In this document: positions 36,657-46,692 of the stretch, piece by piece
How the letters are laid out: each line of letters begins with the position of its first letter
Numbering within the stretch: the stretch's first letter is position 1
Assembly: GCA_040904925.1 (NCBI GenBank)
Contig: JBBDSP010000007.1
Location: 62,001 to 126,000 of the forward strand
DNA: 64,000 nt
From: Gracilimonas sp040904925
Lineage (GTDB): Bacteria > Bacteroidota > Rhodothermia > Balneolales > Balneolaceae
Reading direction: 5' to 3'
The notes under the pieces: generated by a model
Databases searched by the model: none
Told to the model about the DNA's origin: nothing
The model's input: only the letters and a program-made list of their open reading frames with translations
Made by a program: the position numbers and the translations under genes

Positions 36657-36688
36657 TCTTTAATAAGAATGATAATAACTCATTGATA

Positions 36689-37774
36689 ATGAAAAAATTT
36701 AATCTGGTAGTATTAATAATTGCAATGATTTCCATAGTTGCTTGTTCAGGTAACGAATCAACAGAGAATGGCGGTGATGAGCCGGTTGGGAAATCGGTAA
36801 ATGTCGAAACCCGTGTTTTAGAGCCTTCAACATTCAGAAGCTGGCTTCGGGTAGTGGGCAATGTTGAAACTAAAAATGACATCATGATCTCAGCTGAGGT
36901 TAGCGGGCGTGTGGTTGAACAGGTGGTAGATGAGGGTGAAAGAGTCCGGAAAGGGCAAACCATACTGCGCATTAATGATGATAAACTTCAGCAAGAAAAA
37001 GCTCGTCTTGAAGCAGCAACTGAACAAGCACGTGAAAACTATGAGCGACTTCAGCGTATTTATGAGGAAGATGGAATTGGTTCTGAGATCGAGGTATTGA
37101 ATGCCAAATTTAGTTATCAGCAAAGCAATTCTGCCCTGCAATCCGTTAAAGTTGATATTGAAAATGCAATGATCAAAGCTCCTTTTGATGGTTTGGTTGA
37201 TTCATATTTGCTGGAAGAAGGTGAGATGGCAAGTCCGGGAATGCAGGTGGTGCGCTTGATCGGAACAGACACGTACATCGTTTCAGCCGGTGTCCCCGCG
37301 CGCTATGCCGATGTAGTAGAAACAGGAGATGAGGTAGAGATCTGGTTTGATTCCCAAGCCCCGGATACACTTGACGGAACCATTTCGTATGTCGGAAACA
37401 GTATTGATCCGCAGAACCGGACTTTCAGAATTGAAGTGCTGCTTCTCGAACAAAGCAGAAGTTACAAGGTCGATATGATCGCCAATCTTCGGCTGGTAAC
37501 ACTGACGGAAGAAAGTGTCGTGATCGTAAGTGAGGAATACATTTATAAAGAAGAAAACGATTTCATAGTGTATGTAAAGTCTGAAAATGAGGAGGGCAAT
37601 CCAATTGGAGAGAGACAGGTCGTTCAGCTTGGGCCGTCTTTTAAGTCTGATGTTATTATCAGGTCGGGATTAGATTTTGGGGATGAATTGATAACCACGG
37701 GCTCAGCTTTCCTGAATGACGGAGCCTTATTGAACATCGTAGAATCAAACAACAGCGACCTCGCTTCACAATAA
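36689..37774 (+). CDS. RND efflux periplasmic adaptor lipoprotein
   Basis: 361 residues from the ATG at 36689, which gives a lipoprotein signal (MKKFNLVVLIIAMISIVACSG, lipobox IVAC); an in-frame start at 36653 overlapping the TolC stop would spoil it. Adaptor domains: SAEVSGRVVEQVVDEGERVRKGQTILRIND (lipoyl, about 70-100), coiled hairpin (QQEKARLEAATEQARENYERLQRIYEEDG), IKAPFDGLVDSYLLEEGEMASPGMQVVRLIG, then barrel and membrane-proximal domains. Links the RND pump to TolC. Confidence 0.93.
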   Translation: MKKFNLVVLIIAMISIVACSGNESTENGGDEPVGKSVNVETRVLEPSTFRSWLRVVGNVETKNDIMISAEVSGRVVEQVVDEGERVRKGQTILRINDDKLQQEKARLEAATEQARENYERLQRIYEEDGIGSEIEVLNAKFSYQQSNSALQSVKVDIENAMIKAPFDGLVDSYLLEEGEMASPGMQVVRLIGTDTYIVSAGVPARYADVVETGDEVEIWFDSQAPDTLDGTISYVGNSIDPQNRTFRIEVLLLEQSRSYKVDMIANLRLVTLTEESVVIVSEEYIYKEENDFIVYVKSENEEGNPIGERQVVQLGPSFKSDVIIRSGLDFGDELITTGSAFLNDGALLNIVESNNSDLASQ

Positions 37775-37811
37775 AGAATTTTTAAAAAGACAGATTCCGG
37801 AGAATCAGAAT

Positions 37812-40800
37812 ATGAGTACGGAGAATAGTAAAAACGGAACCTTTAGTGATGGAAAAGTCGCAAAAGATCCTTCAGATCGGAAGGAATTTTGGCTGTCGAG
37901 TTTTTCCATTGACAACCGAATCAGTGTATTGGTACTAGTAGCACTTATTGCGGTGATGGGAATTGTGTCTTACATCACTATCCCCAAAGAGTCTTTCCCA
38001 AATATTACAGTGCCCAATATTTTTGTGGTGACGATCTACCCGGGAGTGTCGCCGGAAGATATGGAAAGCCTGGTGACCCGAAAGCTCGAGGATGAACTGA
38101 GTAACATCAGCGATGTAAAAACCATGACATCGACTTCCTCAGAAGGCTATTCTAATATCAACCTAGAATTTAATACCGGTATTGATATTGATGAAGCACT
38201 TCAGAAAGTGCGGGAAAAAGTAGACCTGGCTAAGCCTGAACTGCCTGAAGATGCTGAAGATCCAACCATTCAGGAAGTAAATCTTTCTGAATTTCCGATC
38301 ATGCAGATCAATCTTTCGGGAGATTACAATCTGGATATTCTGAAAGAACTGGCCGAAGATCTTCAGGAAGATATTGAAGCCGTGCCTTCTGTATTGGGTG
38401 TAGATCTGACCGGCGGATTAGAGCGCGAAGTTCAGGTAGATGTGGATCTGCCAAAGCTGAAGTATTACAATATGAGTTTTGGTGATATCATTTTGGCGAT
38501 TCAGGAAGAAAATGTGACTGTTCCCGGTGGAGACATTACGGTGGGTTCTAAGAATTTTCTGCTTCGGGTTCCCGGTCAGTATCAGACCACAGCTCCTATC
38601 GAAGACATTGTGATAAAAGCTGAAAATGATAAGCCGGTTTACATACGTGATCTGGCTACCGTTACTTTTGGGTATAAAGAGAGGGAAACCTATTCCACCC
38701 TCGATAACTCACCGGTGATCACGCTTGGGGTAAAGAAACGAAGCGGGGAGAATATTCTGGAAACTTCCGCTCAGGTGAAGTCGATTCTTGAAGAAACCCT
38801 GCCAAGCCTTCCTCCAAGTACGGTGTATAAGATCACCAATGATCAGAGCATCGATATCAGAAATATGGTTACCAACCTTGAGAATAACATCATATCGGGA
38901 TTGATCCTTGTGGTAGGTGTGCTCTTATTCTTCCTTGGAGTGAGAAATGCCTCCTTTGTTGGGGTAGCGATTCCATTGTCCATGTTCCTGTCTTTCATTG
39001 TACTCAGCGCTTTGGGAATTACGATGAATATGATCGTTCTTTTTTCCCTCATACTGGCACTTGGCATGCTGGTGGATAATGCCATTGTGGTGGTGGAAAA
39101 TATCTATAGGTACCTGGAGGAGGGCTATGATAATTTTGAAGCTGCGAAAAAAGGTACGGGTGAAGTTGCACTGCCCATTATAACGGGTACGGCTACAACC
39201 CTTGCGGCTTTTGCCCCGATGATATTCTGGCCCGGAATTGTGGGCGAATTCATGGGTTATCTTCCGATAACGCTTATTATAACCTTAAGTAGTTCTCTCT
39301 TTGTCGGCTTAGTTATTAATCCTGTTATATGTGCGTTATTTATGCGGGTTGATACGGAGCAGGGCAAAGCTGTAATGACCGATCAGGGAAAAAAGATCTT
39401 GTACGGATTTACAGCAGTCTTTGCTTTGATCCTGTTGGCATCGAGCTTTGTAAGCTGGAGCATGCTGATCATTTTAACTATGCTTTTCTGGCTCACCAAC
39501 AAATATGTTCTAAATCCTGTAGGAACCTGGTGGCAAAAAGAAGGACTAAATAAAGTGCTTCAAAAATACGAAGACACTTTGGAGTGGGCACTGAATCATC
39601 GTTTAACCACGATAGGAATTTCTGTAGGTGTTTTGGCTTCCAGTATCGTAGTTTTGGTTGCATTTTTCCCCGGGTCAGAATTTTTCCCTGAAGATATCCC
39701 TCCAAGGGATGTGTATGTACAGGTAGAAACCCCGGTCGGCTCCGATGTTGAGTTCACTAAAAGCGTCATTGACAAAGTTGCCGCTCGCGTAGAAGAGATG
39801 CCTTACAATGTAGATTATAACACGATACTGGCAACATCCGGCGCGGCAATAACAAGTGATCCATCCGGAATGGGCGGTGGTAATTCCACACACCTGGGAA
39901 CGGTGGCGATCAACTTCAAAGATTATGAAGAACGTGAGAGGGATATTTTTGAGGCTATGGAATATATGCGAAATGACTTGGCTGGCTTTGTCGCTGGAGC
40001 TAAGATCACTGTTGAAAAACCTCAGGATGGCCCTCCTACCGGACCTCCGATCAATTTGGAAATTTCAGGTCCAGAAATGGATCTTTTAACAAGAATCTCC
40101 AATGAAGTCTTGAGGAAATTAGAAGCGGATTCCATCTATGTTAAAATGGATGGCTTAGAATCCGATCTTCCCGAATCTCGCCCGGAAGTTAAGGTTGAGG
40201 TAGATCGCGAAAAAGCGGCGTTGTTTGATCTGAATACTAATGCGGTTGGGATGACGGTTCGACAGGCTATTAACGGCGTGGAGGCTTCTAAATTCAGAGA
40301 CGGAAAAGAGGAGTATGATATCATTGTTCGTCTTTCTGATGAGTACCGTAACGATCTGAGTACGCTGGCTGACCTGACTATTTTCCATGAAGGCGTCCAG
40401 GTGCCACTTTCTGAAGTAGCGCGATGGGAAGTAAGTGATGGCTTTGGTGGAATAAAGCATAAGGAATTGGAAAGGGTGATAACCATCAGTGCAGATGTCC
40501 GATCCGGCTATCAATCCAATGCAGTACTGGCGGAAGCTCAGGAGCTATTAGCTGACTATCTTGATCAAATGCCGGGAGGATACTCGCACGAGTGGACCGG
40601 GCAGCAGCAAGATCAGCAGGAGTCATTTGAATTCTTAGGAAAGGCATTCCTGATAGCTTTATTCCTGATTGCTTTTATTTTAGTGTCCCAGTTTAACTCG
40701 GTGGCCAAACCGCTGATCATTTTAAGTTCTGTAATTATGTCAACAGCCGGGGTATTCTATGGATTGGTCACATTCCAGATGGCCCTTGGATTGATGGCTA

Positions 40801-41303
40801 TTCTGGGGATAATCTCGCTTGCCGGAGTAGTTGTTAACAATGCCATTGTATTAATAGACTATGTTGATATCCTTAGAAGCCGGGATAAGTTAGATCTTAG
40901 AAGTGCCCTGATTGAAGGAGGTAAAGTTCGTTTTCGCCCGGTAATTCTAACAGCTATTACTACTACGCTTGGGCTTGTACCTCTTGCCATCGGTTTTAAT
41001 TTCGACTTCATCGTTCTTGTTTCAAGTCCGCTCGAATTTTTCACAAATATGAGTGAGTATATTTTTTGGGGAGGAGAACAGGCCGCATGGTGGGGGCCAA
41101 TGGCAATCGCTGTAATTGTTGGGTTGATATTTGCAACGGCGTTGACTCTGATCCTGGTTCCCGTGTTATACAGTGTGATCGAGCGAGCCAGAAGAAAACT
41201 AAATGTAGTTTTATTTGGCACCACTGAGCCCGGTATTATCAAAGATCAAAGTGAGCTGAACGGGGAATCAAGATCTAAGGTACCGGAGCCTGCTGCTGGC
41301 TAA
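37812..41303 (+). CDS. RND-family efflux transporter permease subunit
   Basis: 1163 residues, proton-driven inner membrane pump of the AcrB/HAE superfamily. First helix near residue 32-55 (RISVLVLVALIAVMGIVSYITIPKESFPNI), porter-domain sequence VTIYPGVSPEDMESLVTRKLEDEL, helix block around 355-480 with LALGMLVDNAIVVVENIYR carrying the proton-relay acidic pair, and a second helix block around 940-1120 (FLIAFILVSQFNSVAKPLIILSSVIMS, GIISLAGVVVNNAIVLIDYVDILR). The size exceeds AcrB (1049) because of an extended N-terminus and central linker. Substrate is unknown. The operon ends in a terminator. Confidence 0.96.
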   Translation: MSTENSKNGTFSDGKVAKDPSDRKEFWLSSFSIDNRISVLVLVALIAVMGIVSYITIPKESFPNITVPNIFVVTIYPGVSPEDMESLVTRKLEDELSNISDVKTMTSTSSEGYSNINLEFNTGIDIDEALQKVREKVDLAKPELPEDAEDPTIQEVNLSEFPIMQINLSGDYNLDILKELAEDLQEDIEAVPSVLGVDLTGGLEREVQVDVDLPKLKYYNMSFGDIILAIQEENVTVPGGDITVGSKNFLLRVPGQYQTTAPIEDIVIKAENDKPVYIRDLATVTFGYKERETYSTLDNSPVITLGVKKRSGENILETSAQVKSILEETLPSLPPSTVYKITNDQSIDIRNMVTNLENNIISGLILVVGVLLFFLGVRNASFVGVAIPLSMFLSFIVLSALGITMNMIVLFSLILALGMLVDNAIVVVENIYRYLEEGYDNFEAAKKGTGEVALPIITGTATTLAAFAPMIFWPGIVGEFMGYLPITLIITLSSSLFVGLVINPVICALFMRVDTEQGKAVMTDQGKKILYGFTAVFALILLASSFVSWSMLIILTMLFWLTNKYVLNPVGTWWQKEGLNKVLQKYEDTLEWALNHRLTTIGISVGVLASSIVVLVAFFPGSEFFPEDIPPRDVYVQVETPVGSDVEFTKSVIDKVAARVEEMPYNVDYNTILATSGAAITSDPSGMGGGNSTHLGTVAINFKDYEERERDIFEAMEYMRNDLAGFVAGAKITVEKPQDGPPTGPPINLEISGPEMDLLTRISNEVLRKLEADSIYVKMDGLESDLPESRPEVKVEVDREKAALFDLNTNAVGMTVRQAINGVEASKFRDGKEEYDIIVRLSDEYRNDLSTLADLTIFHEGVQVPLSEVARWEVSDGFGGIKHKELERVITISADVRSGYQSNAVLAEAQELLADYLDQMPGGYSHEWTGQQQDQQESFEFLGKAFLIALFLIAFILVSQFNSVAKPLIILSSVIMSTAGVFYGLVTFQMALGLMAILGIISLAGVVVNNAIVLIDYVDILRSRDKLDLRSALIEGGKVRFRPVILTAITTTLGLVPLAIGFNFDFIVLVSSPLEFFTNMSEYIFWGGEQAAWWGPMAIAVIVGLIFATALTLILVPVLYSVIERARRKLNVVLFGTTEPGIIKDQSELNGESRSKVPEPAAG

Positions 41304-41328
41304 ATATTCACTAAAAGATTTAGTACTT

Positions 41329-41362
41329 AAGTCCGTACATTTGTGGTGTACGGACTTTTTTA
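41329..41362 (+). terminator. Rho-independent terminator of the RND operon
   Basis: Ten-base perfect stem AAGTCCGTAC/GTACGGACTT (41329-41338 with 41348-41357), nine-base loop, then a T-run. Confidence 0.92.
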
Positions 41363-41411
41363 TATCCGAAAACTTTTATCTTCCTCAAAACACTAAAAAA
41401 GCATTAATTCC

Positions 41412-41819
41412 GTGATACAACGAATTCAAACTGTATTTCTAATACTGGCAATTCTTCTAAACCTGGCAGTGTATTTTACTCCTATTTATGAAAAGGCCAT
41501 GAACGATCCCCAGCAATGGATCGGTATTGGCATGGCAAGTTCATTACTGATAGCTATGGTACTGAATGTCGTATGTATTTTTCTATACAATAACCGCCGA
41601 AATCAAATTGTTTGGGTTAAAAGGGCTGCTCTTATTCAGGTTATTGGGTTTGGATTTTGTGTTGGCGTTCTGTTCTCTTTAGGTGGAATAGGAACCTATC
41701 TATGGGATGAAGCTTTAGGAACCGGCTTGGTATTTTTCGGTCTGATCTTTCAAATTCTTACCATGCGATATATCCGAAAAGATGATGAGTTGGTACGGTC
41801 GATGGATAGGATCCGGTAG
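41412..41819 (+). CDS. DUF4293 membrane protein
   Basis: 135 residues with four hydrophobic segments (IQTVFLILAILLNLAVYFTPI; SLLIAMVLNVVCIFLYN; ALIQVIGFGFCVGVLFSLGGIG; GLVFFGLIFQILTMRYIRKDDELVRSMDRIR). The MIQRIQT start and RKDDELVRS..RIR tail are characteristic of DUF4293, a family restricted largely to Bacteroidota and relatives with no known function. The start is GTG at 41412. Followed after 6 bases by a DMT transporter gene. Confidence 0.88.
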   Translation: MIQRIQTVFLILAILLNLAVYFTPIYEKAMNDPQQWIGIGMASSLLIAMVLNVVCIFLYNNRRNQIVWVKRAALIQVIGFGFCVGVLFSLGGIGTYLWDEALGTGLVFFGLIFQILTMRYIRKDDELVRSMDRIR

Positions 41820-41825
41820 GGTATT

Positions 41826-42743
41826 TTGGATCAGTCCTACTCAAAACTTAAGGTTTATGGGATACTCGCCGCTGGTTTGGCGACGTTTGGGATCGCTCCT
41901 GTCTTGGTTAAATTTGCCACTGATTATTCAGCCCTGCTTTTAGTAACAATTCGTACTGTAGGAGCTTTCCTGATGTTGGTCCCTATCTATTTATATCAAA
42001 AGAAAAGCAAGAAGTATGATGTAAAATCAGTTGGCCATGACAGTAAATGGATGGCGCTGGCCGGAATCGCACTTGGCTTGCATTTCACGCTATGGACAAG
42101 CTCTCTGTTTTTTACTTCCGTAGCATCTGCCTCTGTTTTAGTAACTATTCACCCCATTATGCTGATAGTTGCTGAACGGGCGCTATTTAAAATGAAATTT
42201 GCGCCAACAGTTTGGATCGGGGTATTTGTGGCCTTTTCGGGATCTGTGCTATTGGGCTACTCCGACTTCAGCGGTGAATCAACATTTGCCAATCCGGTAT
42301 TGGGTAATGCAATGGCCTTTACTGCTGCGGCTATATTTGCAGTTTACTTTTTAATAGGAAGAAAGGTACGTCAAAATAGATCCTGGCTTGGGTATGTTTT
42401 CCCCGTCTATGGATATGCTGCTGCCACTTGTATGGTCATTTTGCTAATTATTGAAGGCTTCCCAACCAATATTGACCCTATCGTATTTTGGATTGGAATT
42501 GCACTTGCTGTTGGCCCACAGTTAATGGGGCACGGTTCTTTGAATTATGCAGTCAAATATGTTTCTCCCACTTTACTTTCAACGCTGATCTTAACTGAAC
42601 CTATTTTTGCCACCATTCTTGCATTTTTTATCATTGGAGAGTTGCCGGCAGCATTATCATTCCTGGCAATATTTATAACATTGGTCGGGGTGATGCTTAC
42701 CTGGAAAAAGAAGCCAAAGCATCTGAGAACAAAAGGGGAATGA
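41826..42743 (+). CDS. EamA-family (DMT) transporter
   Basis: 305 residues, ten helices in two EamA halves: YGILAAGLATFGIAPVLVKFATDYSALLLVTIRTVGAFLMLVPI opens it, LGLHFTLWTSSLFFTSVASASVLVTIHPIMLIVAER closes the first half, and LILTEPIFATILAFFIIGELPAALSFLAIFITLVGVMLTW ends it. TTG start at 41826. It is a different subfamily from the EamA protein at 33313. Probably co-transcribed with the DUF4293 gene. The 274 bases that follow (42744-43017) are A+T-rich and show no gene, terminator or clear repeat. Confidence 0.9.
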   Translation: MDQSYSKLKVYGILAAGLATFGIAPVLVKFATDYSALLLVTIRTVGAFLMLVPIYLYQKKSKKYDVKSVGHDSKWMALAGIALGLHFTLWTSSLFFTSVASASVLVTIHPIMLIVAERALFKMKFAPTVWIGVFVAFSGSVLLGYSDFSGESTFANPVLGNAMAFTAAAIFAVYFLIGRKVRQNRSWLGYVFPVYGYAAATCMVILLIIEGFPTNIDPIVFWIGIALAVGPQLMGHGSLNYAVKYVSPTLLSTLILTEPIFATILAFFIIGELPAALSFLAIFITLVGVMLTWKKKPKHLRTKGE

Positions 42744-43017
42744 TGGCCTCATTTATAATATTAGAGAGATCTATAACTTTATTTTAAGGTTGAATGAGGA
42801 AGAACTGGATTTTATGAAAAACCTAAATTCATTATAAACAGTATAGTATATATCCTTATGAACCTTTTAGGTCAGTAATACGTTGAAAGGTCTGAATTAG
42901 GTTAGACAATACTAAGTTTAGGGTAATTCATACTAAATTCACGTATTATTACGTAGAGTATTTGGATTTGTAAGTTCATTATAGATTTTAAATTGATAAT
43001 GAAATCAACCGCAATAC

Positions 43018-44532
43018 ATGCTTCTTGAAAAAATAAATTTTACTGGGGCATCAAGATATTTGGTGCTAAGTGGGGTAGGCGTTCTATTGCTCTCAGGTTG
43101 TTCTGAAACTATTCAGGAGAAACCGGAGAATGAGATCACTTTACCCGTTTCAGTTACAGAACCCGTTGAAAAAGATCTTTCAGAGATCAGGCAAAATGGC
43201 GTTCTTCGTATGATCACCAACTATAGTTCCGGTTCCTATTTTCTGTATAAAGGAATTCAGGTTGGGTTTGAATATGAACTGCTGAAAGAATTTACTAAAG
43301 AGAACGACCTAGCCCTTGAAGTCGTAATACCCGGACCGAATGAAAGTCCCTATGACCTGTTAAATAGCGGGCGTGGAGATATTATTGCCGCTAACTACAC
43401 CATCACCCCGGAAAGAAGACAGGTAGTTGAATTTACACGCCCCTATAATTTAGTTGATCAGCTTATAGTGGTTTCTGACGACCTTGGTATTAAGCCCGAA
43501 AGTATAACTGATCTCAAAGATATTCCTGTAAGCGTAAGAAGAAACAGTTCTTATTATGTGCGGCTGCAAGAGTTACAGGATGAAGGATTTCCTGTAGAGA
43601 TAAATGTGATCCCTGAAGACATGGACACAGAATCAGTGCTGTTTCAGGTTGCCAGTGGAGAATACGATGCAACCATAGCTGACAATAATATTTATGAGGC
43701 ATCAAATAAATATATGTCCGGGTTGGTGAAAGGTCCTCTGATCGCTGAAAGTGATACTATAGCATGGGCTATTCGTAAAAACGCTCCTGATCTTGAACAT
43801 CAGTTGAATCGGTTTTTATACAAACATTTTCGTTTTAATGAGGAAGGCATTCCTAAACGTTCAGCTTTTTTGAATGTGCTTCGTAAGAAATACTTTGAAT
43901 CCGGAAATCAAATTGCAGATTATTTCAGCCCGGGTTATCAGGATGGTCAGTTTGGTACTATTTCTCCCTATGATAATATGATAAAAGAAGTAGCTGAAGA
44001 ATATGACTTAGACTGGGTTATCCTGACAGCTGTAGCAGCACAGGAATCTAAATTTAATCCCTCTTCAGTGAGTTGGGCAGGTGCTGTGGGTATTATGCAG
44101 GTATTGCCTCGTTTCTCAGAGATCTCGTCTGATTCCTTGTACATTCCGGAAGTTAACATCCGGGAAGGGGCTAAGATATTGGCTTCCCATTTAAAACATT
44201 ATTCTTATATGGATTCCACGAATCAGTGGTCATTTGCATTGGCTGCTTATAATGTGGGGCAGGGTCATTTGGCTGATGCACGCCGCCTGGCTATCGATCA
44301 CAATAAAGATCCTAATGAGTGGGAAAATGTCTCGGAAGCATTGCTAAGACTGATGCAACGAAAGTACTATCAAAATGCGAGGTATGGGTTTGCACGAGGT
44401 ATTGAGACGGTGCGCTACGTTAATGAGATCATGAATAGATACAAAACCTACCAAACGGTATTAGCCTATAATCACTCTCGTACGGCCAGCGGATCAGGCA
44501 GCGGGATCTTAGGGATTAAGACGTTTAATTGA
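43018..44532 (+). CDS. mltF: Membrane-bound lytic murein transglycosylase MltF-like lipoprotein
   Basis: 504 residues. Lipoprotein signal with lipobox LLSGC near residue 30. An amino-acid-binding-type (SBP_bac_3) domain spans about 58-285 (LRMITNYSSGSYFLYKGIQVGFEYELLKEF..), followed by a lytic transglycosylase (SLT) domain from about 320: VAAQESKFNPSSVSWAGAVGIMQVLP gives the catalytic Glu343, and AAYNVGQGHLADAR completes the fold. This is the MltF architecture: cleaves peptidoglycan glycan strands to 1,6-anhydro products, with the N-terminal domain modulating activity. It overlaps the convergent RsbU-like gene by 8 bases at the 3' ends. Confidence 0.92.
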   Translation: MLLEKINFTGASRYLVLSGVGVLLLSGCSETIQEKPENEITLPVSVTEPVEKDLSEIRQNGVLRMITNYSSGSYFLYKGIQVGFEYELLKEFTKENDLALEVVIPGPNESPYDLLNSGRGDIIAANYTITPERRQVVEFTRPYNLVDQLIVVSDDLGIKPESITDLKDIPVSVRRNSSYYVRLQELQDEGFPVEINVIPEDMDTESVLFQVASGEYDATIADNNIYEASNKYMSGLVKGPLIAESDTIAWAIRKNAPDLEHQLNRFLYKHFRFNEEGIPKRSAFLNVLRKKYFESGNQIADYFSPGYQDGQFGTISPYDNMIKEVAEEYDLDWVILTAVAAQESKFNPSSVSWAGAVGIMQVLPRFSEISSDSLYIPEVNIREGAKILASHLKHYSYMDSTNQWSFALAAYNVGQGHLADARRLAIDHNKDPNEWENVSEALLRLMQRKYYQNARYGFARGIETVRYVNEIMNRYKTYQTVLAYNHSRTASGSGSGILGIKTFN

Positions 44533-46252
44533 CTTTCAGCACCAGTAAAGTGATATCATCATACTGGATCCCATTTGAAAATTCAGTGATATCAGTTATT
44601 ACAGCATCGATAATTTCCTGAGACGATCTTTCTAAATTATTTTTGAGACAGGCTATTAAGCGCTCTTCTTCGTACTCTTCCGTTTTCTCGGTATTCATGG
44701 CTTCGGTGACACCATCTGTATAAAGTACCAATACATCCCCAGACTGAAATTTTATAGAGGCAGATTCATAAGGCGTCATAGAAGGCATGGCTCCTAATAT
44801 CACGCCACCTTTATCCAGCTCTTGGGGCTGATCATTCCCTTTTCTGAATAAAAGCGGATTATTATGACCGGCATTTACATAATCAAACCGTTTACTGTCA
44901 GTAGAGATCTTTCCCCAAAAGAAAGTGATGAACTTATCTGCCGGTGTATTTTCATAAATGATGTTATTGATACTTCCGGTAGCCTCAGATAACGTAATAT
45001 CTATTGGGGCAAGCGCGTGTAACATGGATTGCAGGTTTGCCATAAGCAAGGAGGCCGGAACCCCTTTCCCGGTAACATCAGCAATAGCCAGAATACTTCC
45101 TTTATCCGGTGTTTCAACAATATCAAAGTAATCTCCCCCAACTTGCCGGGAAGATATATTGGTTGCTTTGAGGTCAAAGCCGGAGATCTTAGGAATTGGT
45201 GAAGGGAGTAATCCTTGCTGAATGGTTTTGGCCAGGTTGAGCTCTTCCTCCATCCGTCTTTTTTCGATCTGTTCTTCCAACAGTAGTGTTTTTTGTATCG
45301 TCAGAAGGGCCAGATTTCCAAGTGATTGAAGGAAATCCACTTGTTCCTTTCCATAAGATTCTTTGTTGGCCGGCGCCCCAACACCAACCACGCCGATTTT
45401 CTCATTTTGAAAGCGGAGGGCGATCACGAGCTCGATCCCATTCTTTTCTAGAAAGGGGCAATCATGTTCATCTTTGCAGTAAAAGACATCATCAAGTTCG
45501 AATAGAGTATCAATTTCTTTCTTTGATGGTTTTTCTTTCAATCCGCTGCTGGCAACAATTGATTTCTTTCCATCTGTATCCAACACAAAAAAGAAAGTGC
45601 GGATGAGCATCTGCCCAAGCATGGCAAATTTGAATGTACGCGCGATCTCTTCACGGTCAACCATAAGGTTGAAGTCTTTACTTAGTTCAAGCAGGGTGTG
45701 AAGATCATGCACCTTTCGGTCAAGTTTTCGGTTAATAAGCCTCAATTCCTGAAACATCCGGGAGTTGGCAATGGCTACTGAAGAAATTATGGTGAGGCTT
45801 TCAATAAACTCGAGTTCACTTTCGGTAAGCGGCTTCTGTGTTCCTTTTGGTCCCAGGCATAAAAACCCAAGATGATGGTTCGTGGTACGTAGATTAAATA
45901 ACACACTTCCTTCAGGAAGTTTCAGCTTCTCAATTATTTGTGGGTGATCTTCTCCGTAAAAAACTGAATGCTCCAGTGCTTCTTCAGGGAAACTAAGCTG
46001 GATAGTGTCATCTTCAGAAAGGGGGTTGCGCCCTTTGATTTTGCTGATCTGATAAAAATGATCGGACCCCTTATTGATGAGTATCATGCCCTTTGGAACG
46101 AGGAGCTTGCCCATGGTGATGAGCAGTAAGTTATTTAAAACAAAATCTGGCTCCTGCGACTCAATAAGCATTCGGCTCGTCTCAAGCAGGGTGCGTAGTT
46201 CAAACCTGCTTTGACGTTCTTCTGTATGTGCTAAAAGTGATTTTTTATCCAC
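44525..46252 (-). CDS. GAF-domain SpoIIE/RsbU-type PP2C phosphatase
   Basis: 575 residues. N-terminal GAF-like regions (about 15-170 and 185-325, each framed by helical LETSRMLIESQEPDFVLNNLL and HTLLELSKDFNLMVDREEI segments), a helical linker with LNLAKTIQQGLLPSPIPKI, and a C-terminal PP2C/SpoIIE domain from about 370: GGDYFDIVETPDKGSILAIADVTGKGVPASLLMANLQSML, NAGHNNPLLFR and VLYTDGVTEAMN provide the metal-binding Asp residues. It should dephosphorylate the STAS antagonist encoded two genes upstream (rsbV-like) and so start partner switching in response to a signal sensed by GAF. Confidence 0.92.
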   Translation of the reverse strand: MDKKSLLAHTEERQSRFELRTLLETSRMLIESQEPDFVLNNLLLITMGKLLVPKGMILINKGSDHFYQISKIKGRNPLSEDDTIQLSFPEEALEHSVFYGEDHPQIIEKLKLPEGSVLFNLRTTNHHLGFLCLGPKGTQKPLTESELEFIESLTIISSVAIANSRMFQELRLINRKLDRKVHDLHTLLELSKDFNLMVDREEIARTFKFAMLGQMLIRTFFFVLDTDGKKSIVASSGLKEKPSKKEIDTLFELDDVFYCKDEHDCPFLEKNGIELVIALRFQNEKIGVVGVGAPANKESYGKEQVDFLQSLGNLALLTIQKTLLLEEQIEKRRMEEELNLAKTIQQGLLPSPIPKISGFDLKATNISSRQVGGDYFDIVETPDKGSILAIADVTGKGVPASLLMANLQSMLHALAPIDITLSEATGSINNIIYENTPADKFITFFWGKISTDSKRFDYVNAGHNNPLLFRKGNDQPQELDKGGVILGAMPSMTPYESASIKFQSGDVLVLYTDGVTEAMNTEKTEEYEEERLIACLKNNLERSSQEIIDAVITDITEFSNGIQYDDITLLVLKVN

Positions 46253-46258
46253 GATAAG

Positions 46259-46681
46259 TCAAATGTTTTTGACCATTCGTATCTCGTTGGTCTGGCCCCT
46301 TCTGTTGTATTGAACCTGATCCATAAGCTTTCGTATCAGGTATACTCCCATGCCTCCTCTTTTCTTTTCCTTGATGCGTTTCATGAGGTCAGGTTCGCTG
46401 TAGGTGCTGGGATCAAAGCTTTTTCCTTTGTCTACAAGTGAGATCCATAATTGATCTGAGTCTGAACCAATTTCAATATTTACTTTTTCTTTGGGAGAGT
46501 TTTTGTACGCATGCTTTATAATATTGGTATATGCCTCATCAACGGCTAACCGTATTTCTGAAATGTCTTTTTGGCTAAGTCCGATGTTCTCTGCATGAGC
46601 TGCAACGAAATCCCGCACTTCTGCCAGGTGCTTTGTTGAAGCCTCAACAGATAAGGTTTGTATTTGCTTGGATCCTGCCAC
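46259..46681 (-). CDS. RsbW-like anti-sigma/serine kinase (HATPase_c)
   Basis: 140 residues with a GHKL ATPase fold: N-box EIRLAVDEAYTNIIKHAY near residue 42-60, LWISLVDKGKSFDPS (G1) and KKRGGMGVYLIRKLMDQVQY (G2 with the ATP lid). RsbW/SpoIIAB-type proteins bind a target (classically a sigma factor) and phosphorylate the STAS antagonist. No sigma factor is encoded nearby, so the target may be something else. It lies between the STAS gene (11 bases upstream) and the phosphatase gene (6 bases downstream). Confidence 0.92.
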   Translation of the reverse strand: MAGSKQIQTLSVEASTKHLAEVRDFVAAHAENIGLSQKDISEIRLAVDEAYTNIIKHAYKNSPKEKVNIEIGSDSDQLWISLVDKGKSFDPSTYSEPDLMKRIKEKKRGGMGVYLIRKLMDQVQYNRRGQTNEIRMVKNI

Positions 46682-46692
46682 TCTCTTGTTAT